Program-made: the position numbers and the translations under genes
Source of the DNA: Limnomonas spitsbergensis
Lineage: Eukaryota; Chlorophyta; Chlorophyceae; Chlamydomonadales
Length of the DNA stretch: 64,000 nucleotides
Reading direction: 5' to 3'
NCBI GenBank assembly: GCA_037349105.1
Contig: JAYJMM010000041.1
Coordinates: 10,042,501-10,106,500, forward strand
In this document: piece by piece, positions 47,105-56,975 of the stretch
How positions within the stretch are numbered: the stretch's first letter is position 1
Layout: the number at the start of each line of letters is the position of its first letter
The notes under the pieces: generated by a model
Database searches by the model: none
Seen by the model: only the letters and a program-made list of their open reading frames with translations
Told to the model about the DNA's origin: nothing

Positions 47105-49540
47105 TGGAAGAGGGTCAGCCTTGCTCAACCCCTGCCAGCTTCACCGCCTGTCCCGCACTCCCGCCATAGTGTCAACTACAGCCGTGTTGCAGACCCCTGC
47201 GCCGGTCATCAGGCAGGAGTGGGTTAATGCCCCAGGAACATAACACATGATTGGTATCTGGAAAGCTGTGCAGTAATTAGGGGGAAAACATAGTCCATGC
47301 ACATAATTCGTAAACATCTTGCATTAAGTGAAGTTTCGCATTGCGGCATTGTTGCATGCGTGCTGGCTCACGACCGGCAGGATTTTTCTTCCACTCAAGA
47401 TCAATGGCCGGAGATACTCACCTGAAGAGTAAGGGTAGCGGCTTGCGGTGGTCTGGAAACACTGGCAACGTAGCTCATGGCCTGGGTTAAAACGGCATTT
47501 GGGGCCAGGGTTCAACAAATAAACATAACACTGTATGAGTAGAATATTTGGCGTGAGATCTCAGGACAACGGCCAGTTGATGTTGACCGTCCAACATTTT
47601 AAGATGTCAGTGGATTGAGAGAGTGGTGTGCACTGCGTGAGGCACCTGCACTCGCATCATCGGAGGATCCCCCCTCACAGCAAAAAGAGCTGCAACAGCC
47701 ATTCGCCTTGTTGCAGCAGCTGATGAGCTGCTGTTTATTGAGAGCAAGGGTGCTTGCAGCCTACTTCCAAAATCACAACTTAAGTGTTTGCAGGTACCCG
47801 GTCTCGTTGCATTTAGTGTTGAACTGTCACTATCCGATTTTGTTATGCGACTTCGAATGGGGAGAGAAGCATCGGTGTTGACATGAACATCAAGCTTATG
47901 AGGCATAGGGAGCAGCCCACCTTGGCAATACAGGTGGTAGTATAGACCAGGGTGGCGGGTTGTGTTTGTTATGTTTCCAGGCTGCCCAGCCGCACCTTGA
48001 TGAAGTACATGCTCTCGATGGCGGCGGTGGGGACGAATGCCCAGCAGGAGCCTGTGTACCATCCAGGAACACAGGGGCAAGGGCAAATGTCAGGTGGAAT
48101 GGGTTGAACATGCTATGAGAGGAATAGGCCATTGACTCCCAGCACCACATAAAGTGCATCATAAAGGCTGAAGGAGGACGGTCAGGTAATGTGTGGTATG
48201 TAGTAGAGGTGCTGGCTCTCCTTACCGCACTAGGATTGGTCGCGGATGGGTGTGACCATTCCATCAGCCAGCCAGTTGACCGACTCCTGACCAGCAGCCG
48301 GGGCGGAGACAGGGAATGATTGGAGCTTGGTCATGGCTGGCATCTTCATGTTGGCGCGATTGGCATCTGGCTTCATCAGGAATTTGGGACTTGAAGAATG
48401 TGTTGTTCATGCTGAAGTGCTTGTACCCGAAGCCCTGGGCGGGGAAAGAAGGAAATGGAAGTTCCGGTTCAGAACGATTTGTGATGGTATGTTGCTGCTC
48501 TCAAGGTTTTGTAAAGAAAGGTGAGCTGACTTGATCACCCCGCTCTTTCTCATTGAACACAGATGCGCTGTAAACATCAATTTTTGACTGAATATGCCAG
48601 TGGTTCCTTCCTCGCTCACTCACCACCACTTCAGTGAGGGGTTGGTGCTGACACGGCACACCTCGGCCATATTGGCGGCAAAGTTGCGCAATGCGATGGT
48701 CCTCTCGTATCCAGAAAATTGCATTTCCATGGCAGCACTCCAGTTGTTGGACTTGGCAGAGACCTTACTGGAGGCCAACTGCAGGCAGCATTTCTTCACC
48801 AGTGATACATGGCAGCTGCATGCATGTGCCGCGGCCTTTTTCTACGTAATAGGTCTACAATGGCATTTCAGACGTGAGGACATCAAAGGACTGGCATGAT
48901 GGGCAACCAGGAAGCCAGGAAGTAGTGCATGACTATGCTTCCTGTGTTTGCATGACTGCATGGCACTATGCACATGGACAAGGACATGATGGCACTATGC
49001 ACATGGACAAGGACATGGGTATGATTGAGCATGTGGATGGACATGGGCATGGGTGTGATCATGGGCATCGGAATCTGTGGTGCCTAAGTCGTTAGGTAGT
49101 TGGTAAAAGAGTGAGAGATTTATTTGCAGGACAAGGTCGACCACACAACCAGTGCCGTTGTGGGTAACACATGCAGGAAGGTGACTAGCCGGCTATGTGC
49201 AGGCCGAACGGGACTCTTTCTCAGACTCTCAGATCCGGAAATCACTGACCATTTTTGAGCCTTTCTTCGGATCGTTTATGCGACGACTGTAATGTCTCCA
49301 GTTGCAGCAACCAGGACGCTCAGTGAGATGCATGATCAGAGGAAAAACAAGGTTGTGCAGGAGAACCGCAATACACAGTCCATGCTAAGTTCGAATCGGG
49401 GGAACTCCGCCGGGTCTGGTTCGAACCATCTTTTTGACGTGACCCGTGTCGATGTTCCAGCAGCCCCTTTCCTACTAGGTGTGCATGGCCGATGCTTGTT
49501 TAGCCAGGACTGACATGCATAGCGTCAATACTTCCATCAT
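47105..49540 (-). pseudogene. N-terminal and catalytic block of the papain-family pseudogene
   Basis: Exon-by-exon mirror of 50413-53004. Signal-peptide exon 49540-49427 carries two consecutive TAG codons after MHT. Prodomain exon 48778-48624 is open and preserves the I29-type ERTIALRNFAANMAEV. Exon 48434-48226 has a 1-bp loss and a 1-bp gain and ends with an in-frame TAG (48232-48230) just before the active-site junction. Catalytic exon 48051-47996 is open (SCWAF, then IESMYFIK). The next exon (about 47770-47653) has TAG at 47763-47761 where the sister has a Gln codon, and a GC in place of the GT donor. Exon about 47480-47407 lacks one T, shifting the frame in YVASV. A damaged NTAVV exon follows at about 47195-47110. 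The His and Asn active-site exons were not found. Confidence 0.85.
48955..49075. repeat. Tandem 34-bp duplication and CATGGGC tract
   Basis: GGCACTATGCACATGGACAA followed by GGACATG occurs twice in a row (48961-48990, 48993-49018), followed by ACATGGGCATGGG-like units. Confidence 0.8.
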
Positions 49541-49614
49541 GGAGAATGTGCTGAACATTGAACCCCATTCTCACAACAGAGGCTGCTAGGCTGGTGTGAG
49601 TCGTGTGACGGGTG

Positions 49615-50360
49615 CGAACGGTCGGTTAGATTCAAGTTGCCCGACGTGGCGAAAGCTAGAAGATTTTTGCTGATTGATCTCGATAAGCGTGTTTCGCAAG
49701 CAGGGCGTGCTCAGACGAGAAGCCCACCTCCCGAGAATCGCAAACAGCGGCGGCCCTGTGTCGTTGCATGACAGTTTCGGTAATCGGTGTTGCACGTTGG
49801 GAGATCGAACACGCCACCGTCTTTTCTGTAGGTGAACAACGCAATAACTAAGAGCGGATTCACGCATGGCTGGTTTTGCTGAGTTTGGCCGGTTTGGGCA
49901 CCTCGGTTTCAGCTCGGTTGGTTTCGCATTGGTTTGGTTTCGTGGTTGTTTGGTCGAGTAGCTGGGTCGAACGCCAGGTTGCTCCGTTTCGCGTGCAGAT
50001 ACGCGTAATGAGTTATGAAATGCACACATTCATCCAACATGAAAGCGTCTTCTCGCATACCGACAGAATGCACACGTCTGAAGTGTGCATGACGTGGATG
50101 GCGGTGTGCAGCAAATCGCGTGTCGTACACTGCTTGTGAGGTGGCAGAGGGTGCGATCACTCAACGAGTCGTACCGATGTCGAAGCTATCCTGCATCGAC
50201 GCAGGGGAGCGCTGTTTGCGATTGCCGGGAGGTGGGCTTCCCTTCCGTGCAAGCCCTACTTAAAGATCAAGCGTGTCGGGTTAAATCATCAAACAATCGC
50301 AAGTGTTCGACAACTCGCTACATCGGGCAGCTTTCTTCCTTTGAACGTTCTGCGACCGAT
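49615..50360. repeat. Inverted duplication centre: head-to-head upstream regions of the two protease copies
   Basis: Left arm 49615-49810, read on the minus strand, matches right arm 50150-50360 in order: shared pieces include GCTGTTTGCGATT, GGGAGGTGGGCTTC, GATCAA and CATCGGGCAGC/CGTCGGGCAAC. The spacer of about 340 bp holds a truncated MITE copy (49848 to about 49960). This places the two papain-family copies divergently around a shared centre, so both upstream regions derive from one ancestral sequence. Confidence 0.85.
49848..49965. mobile_element. Right-truncated MITE copy
   Basis: CTAAGAGCGGATTCACGCAT and then GGTTTTGCTGAGTTTGGCCG match the left half of the element at 21606-21824. Similarity ends near GGTTTGGTTTCG, and no right terminus is seen. 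Confidence 0.75.
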
Positions 50361-50412
50361 CCCAAGTCCCAACCGTAACACCTACCCGTATTCGATATTC
50401 AACACATTCGCT

Positions 50413-53400
50413 ATGATCACAGCGTTGCAACTTACGATGTGCGTGGCTGTCCTGGCTCAACATGCATCGTCTGCGCTTACCTGGCAGGGACGGGGCAGCT
50501 GGAGCTTCGACGCGGGTCACTTCAAAACCAAGGTTCGTACAGCTGCAACACGCTGTACTCGGGGTTGCTGTTCCATATGTCGTGTGTATGACATTACAGG
50601 CAACGTCGACCAGATCGCGTAACTCACTGACTCGTAGACGGCATGATGATTCACTGCTTCCGTAGCTAATGCGCAAATATGTGCATAAGGTCACCATTTA
50701 TCTTTACATTCGCTGAATCGAACCTCTCCCTGCCTTCGATTTGAATGCCTTTCACAGAACGAAGTTGTGATCGCTGCGACTGGCGATACCGACCTGGAGG
50801 CCTTTGCCATGTACAAGAACAACGGTATCTCAACAATGGCAGGCATGGTCAGTAGTCAGTGGATACATGGATCATTCCGGTCTGATGTGCATGGCATATA
50901 CCGTAGATAGACACCTACCTGTGTACAGCACCCTATCCATCTCACAGCAGTATGTATAACTGCCTGAGTGGCAGAGTTGCCGACTATGCCCTGCAAACAA
51001 ATGCTCCCATCCTCACAGCAACAAACCACCCAGACATCCTAGATGTCCATGTCGTCACAGCCTAGTTATGCGACGCCTACAAGGATTGCATGCCTAAGCT
51101 CCAGTCCATGCACTGTATATATGTCAGTGCCATGTATCCACAGCTTCCCGGCTCACTGCTGGCCACCATGATGCTTACGCTACAACATGCACCAGAAAGA
51201 TTGCTGCACGCAGGTAGGCACATGTATGCAGCAGCTGCCCTACTGCGTTGCTGATAAATTGAACTGCATGCACTCCCTTCAGTTGGCTTCCACCAAGGTC
51301 TCTGCTCAATTTAACGACTGTCAGAGTGCTGCGATGGGAATCCAATTCTCTGGATAAGAGAGGACCATCGCAATGCGCAACTTTGCTGCCAATATGGCCG
51401 AGGTGTACAGGGTCAACACCAACCCCTCACTGAAGTGGTGGTGACTGGTGAGTGAGCGAGGAAGGAACCACTGGCACATTCAGTCTATAGTCAATACCCG
51501 TGGTCAGAACCGGTATTTCTGTTTTCCAAAATTGTTTTTGAGCGCGTCCGTGTTCAACACAATAATCTAGACAACGTGATCTAGACATCAACTTCAACTC
51601 GTCTCCCTGTGATGGACGCAAAGATTGCACCCATGAGACTAGGAATTAAAACTAAAATGTGACCTCCATTCCCTTCTTTCCCAGGGCTTCCGGCAACAAG
51701 TACTCTGGCATGAATAACACCGTCTTCAAGTCTAAATACCTGATGAAGCCAGATGCCAATCGCGCCAAGATGCCAGCCAAGACCAAGCTCCAATCATTCC
51801 CTGTCTCCGCCCTGGCTGCTGTCAGGAGTCGGTCAACTGGCTGACTGATGGAATGGTCACACCCGTCCGCGACCAAGCCCTGTGCGGTAAGGAAAGCCGG
51901 CACCTCTACTACATGCCACACATGAACTGACCGTCGTCCTTCAGCCTCTACAATGCACTTTGTATGTGGTACCTACAGGGAGTCAATGGCTTATTCCTCT
52001 CCTAGCATATTCAACCCACTGCATCTAACATGTGCACCTGTCCCTGTGTTTCTGGATGGTACGCAGGCTCTTGCTGGGCATTCTCATCCACCGCCGCCAT
52101 CGAGAGCATGTACCTCATCAAGGTGCGGCTGGGTTTATAATCAAGAAATATGATACCGGTAACACAAGGAATGTCCTAGGCTATCACTTACACTTTGAGG
52201 CGATGCTGCTCCCTGTGCTTCACTTGCTGGGCTTGTATGTAGTTGATGAGTGTTCTTTCCATTAGCAAAGTATCCTCATCACGCATGCACACACACATCA
52301 ATACTTGCTACCACAAGCTCCTGTCTCTCGAATCTTCTCAGGTTGGGAAGCAGGCTGCAGGCACCCTGGCTCTCAGTAACGAGCAGCTCATCAGCTGCTG
52401 CAACAGCAAGAATGGCTGCAGTGGATCCTTCGGCTGTGAGGGGGGCTCCTCTGATGATGTGAGTGCATTTACTTGTGGACTGCATTCTCAATCCAGGTCC
52501 CTGTTGGAAAGCTTGCCCTTTATTCCACATGCAGATTGGACCCAACGAACATCCTAGAGGCTGCATGTTGTTCACTGATGATGTGTGTTTGGCCATGACC
52601 TTCACAGGCTATCAACTACGTTGCCAGCGTTTTCCAGACCACCGCAAGCCGCTACCCCTTCTCTTCCGGAAATGGCACAACAGGTACGCGTCACTTGCGT
52701 TAGATTCTGATCTCTAGGATTAAAGATAGAAACAGAGTCCTTCCGGCTCTAAGCTTGCATGCAAAGTATTTCTCAGTCATGTGCATGCACTATGTATCCA
52801 TTCTCATCTTTGCATGGCTGGCCACTGACCCCAATCGCCATTGCGCATGTTCAGATGCATGGTCAAACCCACTCCTGCCTCATGACTGCCGCAGGGATCT
52901 GTAACACGGCTGTTGTTGCCGACACCAAGGCAGGACAGGCGGTCAAGCTGGCAGGAACGGCAATCGGGATCGCCCCTGGTCAGAGCGAGGCGGCATTGAT
53001 GTCGGTAAGTGTCAGGAGCGGCATGCTAATCTTTGCTCAATGATGGACCATGATGGCGTTTGGACATGCAATTAGGCCTGCATTTTTTTCCAAGGTAAAA
53101 AATCTGGCTTACATCATTCTGCCGCTGCATCTGCAGGCTGTTTCCAAGGCCCCCGTGGTGGTTTACTTTGATGCTGAGGAGTCCTTCCAGTACTATGCGG
53201 GTGGGGTCTACAACGGAGGCGCGGGATCAGACTGTGACTGGTTCGTGAATCATGCGGGTGAGTGGGGTTTGGTAAAGCAAGTCGTGAATCTCCCACGTTT
53301 CGTGTGACATCTCTGCTGTAGAAACCAGGATAGATACAAACTGTTTTGCTGCGTAAGTGCTGATTGATTATTGCATCGTCACTGTGGCCACTTCACCGCT

Positions 53401-55570
53401 CCGCTGCTTCCTCTGTGTTGCAGTGTTGGATGTGGGCTACCATTGGACTGGAGAATCGGAGACCTCTTACTGGATTGTCAAGAACAGTTGTGAGTCATGG
53501 AGCTCTAATGGAATCATGCTCTAATTCAGCAACTGCATGGATCAATTGTGAAACAGTTTGGTCGTGCTGGTCCTGCAACCTGTGACCCACACCCTTGGTG
53601 TATCAATCTTGTTCTGCCCCTCCTTGTTCCTTGATCCTGCAGGGGGTGCTGGTTGGGGCTCTGAGGGATACATCCAGGTTGGAATGACTGGAGATGGCAT
53701 CGGACCCTGTGGCATGTACCAGGTGGGGAACATGCTGAGATGGGGCTTCCTGGCACTAAACATTATGAAGCTGCTAAGAATCTGCTTTCAGTGCACGTAT
53801 TTATTTGGACTAGCCAACCAGCAATGCCAGCCTAGGGCTAAAAATAGGAGATGTTGTGCTCTATAGCTAATGCCGTCCTGTCTACCTCTTCCCTCGCAGG
53901 TTGATTCCATCCTCCATACACGTGCTCCGAGACCTTTGAGTCATCCACCGACCCGGCGGTTACGTCGCCAACACCGGAGCCCGCGCACGAGCTCTCCCCC
54001 GTCCCCACTCCCTCGCCGGCTGCCAGCCCATCTTACCCACCTTCTCCCTCTTCTACCCCCTGTCCTGCCCCATCGCCTGCTACTAGCCCCTCGCCCACCC
54101 CCTCGCCCGCTACAAGCCCCTCCCCTATCCCTTCTCCCATCCCCTCGCCAGTCCCCTCTGCCTCTCCTCCTCTCCCCCGCCCGCCTGGCGCACCTTGCCC
54201 ATGCACCTCTGATTGCTCCGTAACCGCCCGATTCCCTGGTGTTGTACAAGTGTCAGTTGGTGGCCGTGATAACGAGCGACGCCGGGCTGGAGCAGGTGCC
54301 TGGTGCCTGGTTAAGCCCCCCACCCCCGGCGCCCCCCTGCCCGTGCACTTCTTTCTGCTCCGTCTCAACCCAGTTCCCAGGCACTGTGCAAGTGTCTGTT
54401 GGCGGCAGGAACAGTGATCTCCGTGTCAGGGGTAACGGAGCCTGGTACCTGGTTGACAACGCCTGTGACCATGCAGACGGATACTTCCAGAGCCCCAACG
54501 GAAATCACATTCCCTTCAACTTCTACTTCCCCGATCCAGCCATCCCCGCCCCGTCTCCACCTGTTCCCTCGCCCAGCCCACCTCCACCGTCACCTCCCCC
54601 GCCTTCTCCCCCCCCTCCTCGTCCACCACCACCATCTCCTCCCCCTCCTTCTCCTCCCCTACCGGCCCCTCCCTGCCTATGAATGTCCTTTTGTGCGGTC
54701 TCGACCCAGCTACTGGGTAGGATTATTGTCGTGTCTGTCGGCGGTCGCACCAGTGACATGCGCCGTGTAGGAGGGGGTGCCTGGTGCCTGGCGGACACCG
54801 CCTGCCCTAATGCAGACGGGTACTTCACTAGTCCCAACGGAAACAAAATCTCCTTCAACCTCTGCTTCCCCGACCCTGCTATCCTCGCACCTTCCCCGCC
54901 CCCACCTCCTCTGTGCGAATCAGACAAGCTTTTGGATCCCAGTGACCCTTGCTCCTGCCTTGAATGCTTTAATCTCAACGGCGTGGAGTACAACAGATGC
55001 TCCCGCGTCGCTACCGGAACCGCAACAACCAACGGGTCCTTCATGTAAGCTTCTCAATTACTGATCTCTGGATTCAGTTGTTTGAAAGATACAAAACCTT
55101 TCAGGATTTTGAAGGAACGTGTTTTTGTAGTGCTTTTGATGCTTTTGTTTGACACATCGTGCATTGACAATGTGCTGTAAGTCCTCCTCTGAGCTCCTTA
55201 CCCCTCTTCATTCTCAGGTGTCAAACCTCTGAACGATGCCAGAGGCCTGATGGGAACTGGGGCACATGGAGCTCGCAGACAGGCAGCAAGCTGTACAAGT
55301 ACTGCGGAGACGATGCTGACAGTGAGTCGCTTCATTAGGGAAACCTCTTGGCCCTGATGGTGTGGATGGCTAAACTGTGGCTTCCTTTATAATATATTGC
55401 TTGCAGGCATGACATGTGTACACAAGCATAGCCTTTGATGCTGCCTGCTGTTATTCAGTCCACCACTATTGGTATGTCCTAACATCCCACGTCCCACCCT
55501 GCCTTGTGTAGAGGGCTTTGGCAACAGCGGCAGCGGCGGCATCAGGGTCGGCAAGCTTCGCATGGATTAG
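50413..55570 (+). pseudogene. Papain-family (C1A) cysteine protease gene, plus copy, probably degenerate
   Basis: Exons: 50413-50532 (signal peptide MITALQLTMCVAVLAQHASS), 50758-50847, 51283-51440 (I29-type prodomain), 51685-51886, 52067-52122 (SCWAF, Cys codon 52072-52074), 52342-52458 (CCNS, GCEGG), 52608-52683, 52895-53004, 53137-53257 (NHA, His 53251-53253), 53424-53489 (YWIVKNS, Asn 53483-53485), 53643-53722, 53900-55044 (proline-rich exon), 55218-55321 and 55512-55570 (stop TAG). The catalytic triad, oxyanion Gln and core frame are intact from 52067 to 53722. Lesions: TAA at 51355-51357 where the sister copy has Tyr; one base missing at 51820; a frame offset at the start of the proline-rich exon; an out-of-frame internal deletion near 54310; TGA at 54680-54682 between modules. 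The single-base losses could be assembly errors, but the nonsense substitution and deletion are harder to dismiss. If expressed, the product would be secreted or vacuolar. Confidence 0.8.
53912..55044 (+). other. Proline-rich exon with repeated cysteine modules
   Basis: Reading the frame that keeps each piece open: a Ser/Pro/Thr linker (53912-54180), module 1 (PCPCTSDC, FPGVVQVSVGGR, GAWCLV; truncated), module 2 (54335-54545: PCPCTSFCSVSTQFPG, SVGGRNSDLR, GAWYLVDNAC, ADGYFQSPNGN, FNFYFPDPA), an SPPPP linker, module 3 (54683-54890) and a final CSCLEC segment. The module is about 65-70 residues, with paired cysteines at its start and a conserved VD..C..ADGYF.SPNGN.I.FN core. I do not recognise it as a named domain. 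Confidence 0.7.
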
Positions 55571-56975
55571 TTGCTACACACTTCACAGGACTCCCGTCTG
55601 CTCCATTTGCACATTCATGAAAAACCTGAAACGTTCTTCTGGATCTAGGCTTGTACCGGTACATACATATCAGCCATTTGACGACGCTGCCTCTTCTTTG
55701 CTTTGATATGGCGCTCTTAATAAATCCACCAGTCAGCGTGGGATGGGTGTCTTTCAGTACTAATTTGTTCATATAATCATGTGCAACACCTGGTTAGGGT
55801 TCATATATTCCTCAGAATGAGGAGGTTTGATTTTATGTTACCCTTGTCAATACTAACGTGCATCTGCATGGGATGCAGGTAAAGCTGGTTACCAGTTAGG
55901 GAATCGTACCAAGCCGTGGCAGGGGGATACCTTCCCGCCAACACACATATCAGTTAAGAGTCTGATACAATCAAGTTCTCAATCTGGGCGTCAATTTTGA
56001 TTGGCCACATACATGCTTGCATATAAATGCTCTCCCTGTGAAATCCCAGTCAATGCGTTCCTCCTTTGTTTTCAATAAATTGATGCCATCTCTTTTACTT
56101 TTTGTGATCCGAATGATGAGTGGATTTGAGCAGCTGTAAACACAAGAGATGGGCTTGTAATGCTGGATTACTTCAAGACTCAGTGACCTCTAGCCTTGAA
56201 TTTCTGTTCCTCCCGACCAGACAGTCGGGCGCCTATGCAACCTAGCCTTTACAGCATGGCCCAGATGTTTGAAGTCATTGACTTCAAGACACAGCGTTCC
56301 TCATGCTCGATGGAAGCAGTCATAACTCGTTCTTGAGGTAATATGTAGATACCAGTACAGAAAGAAAATCTGAACTCCATGGACAAGAAACCTAGAATCG
56401 ATAGGCAGGGCTCCATCCCGCTAAAAGAGATGTCACGCAGTGTGGGCCACAGGAAGATTATTAAATGATAGAAACCGGCGTGTTTGTTGAGGTAAGCTGT
56501 CTTCTTAGCTCTCACTCTCTGACCCACTGGCACGTTAGATCACTGACTGGCAGTCGGCTGTCTTGAAGCACCTACTTGTGTGTAACAGCAGTCTGCACAC
56601 AGCATTCTTTAAGTTATCCCAGTAATTAACGACATTAAACCTCTGGGCCCTGCTCAAAAGGCTCGACCCCGTGGGCGCCCCAATGTTCCAGCACTTAAAC
56701 GCCCTTGCTGGCCCTGTTGCTCCCAGCCACAGTCAGTGCACTGGTCAAGCGGGCTAGACACCAGCACCTGATATGCCCGTGTAAGGTTGTTAGTGAAATA
56801 CCGGTGCCCAATCCATGGTCCATGGACCAGTGCCTCAGCAGCTGAAGTGCCACATCACCAAACACAGTGGCATGAACGCGCCAATCCATGCTCCAACCCT
56901 GCTCGCATGCTGCGATTCACAGACTCAGCGCTGCCACTCTGGCGATTCCTTTTTAAATTGAACAGAGACCAATTC
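55571..56975. other. Region between the protease gene and the next minus-strand gene
   Basis: Apart from the LINE tail at 56631-56890 nothing codes convincingly. Two TGTAA sequences near 56136 and 56155 could be chlorophyte-type poly(A) signals, but they are more than 550 bp after the plus-strand stop. Confidence 0.45.
56631..56895 (-). mobile_element. LINE 3' tail with decayed adjoining sequence
   Basis: AACCTCTGGGCCCTGCTC, then GCTCGACCCCGTGGGCGCC, is the fourth clear copy of the LINE tail. The neighbouring minus-strand frame (56889-56695) is open but too short and divergent to assign to ORF2 with confidence. Confidence 0.6.

Noticed and set aside
49100..49440. tRNA gene near GGTTCGAACC
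   Set aside because: The GGTTCGAAC-like box stands alone; no A box or cloverleaf can be formed around it.
36389..52000. Reassignment of TAG/TAA as sense codons
   Set aside because: In-frame TAG and TAA in the protease copies replace different residues (Gln, Tyr, Leu), frameshifts occur beside them, and the protease copies themselves appear to use TAG as their terminal stop. Decay is the simpler reading.
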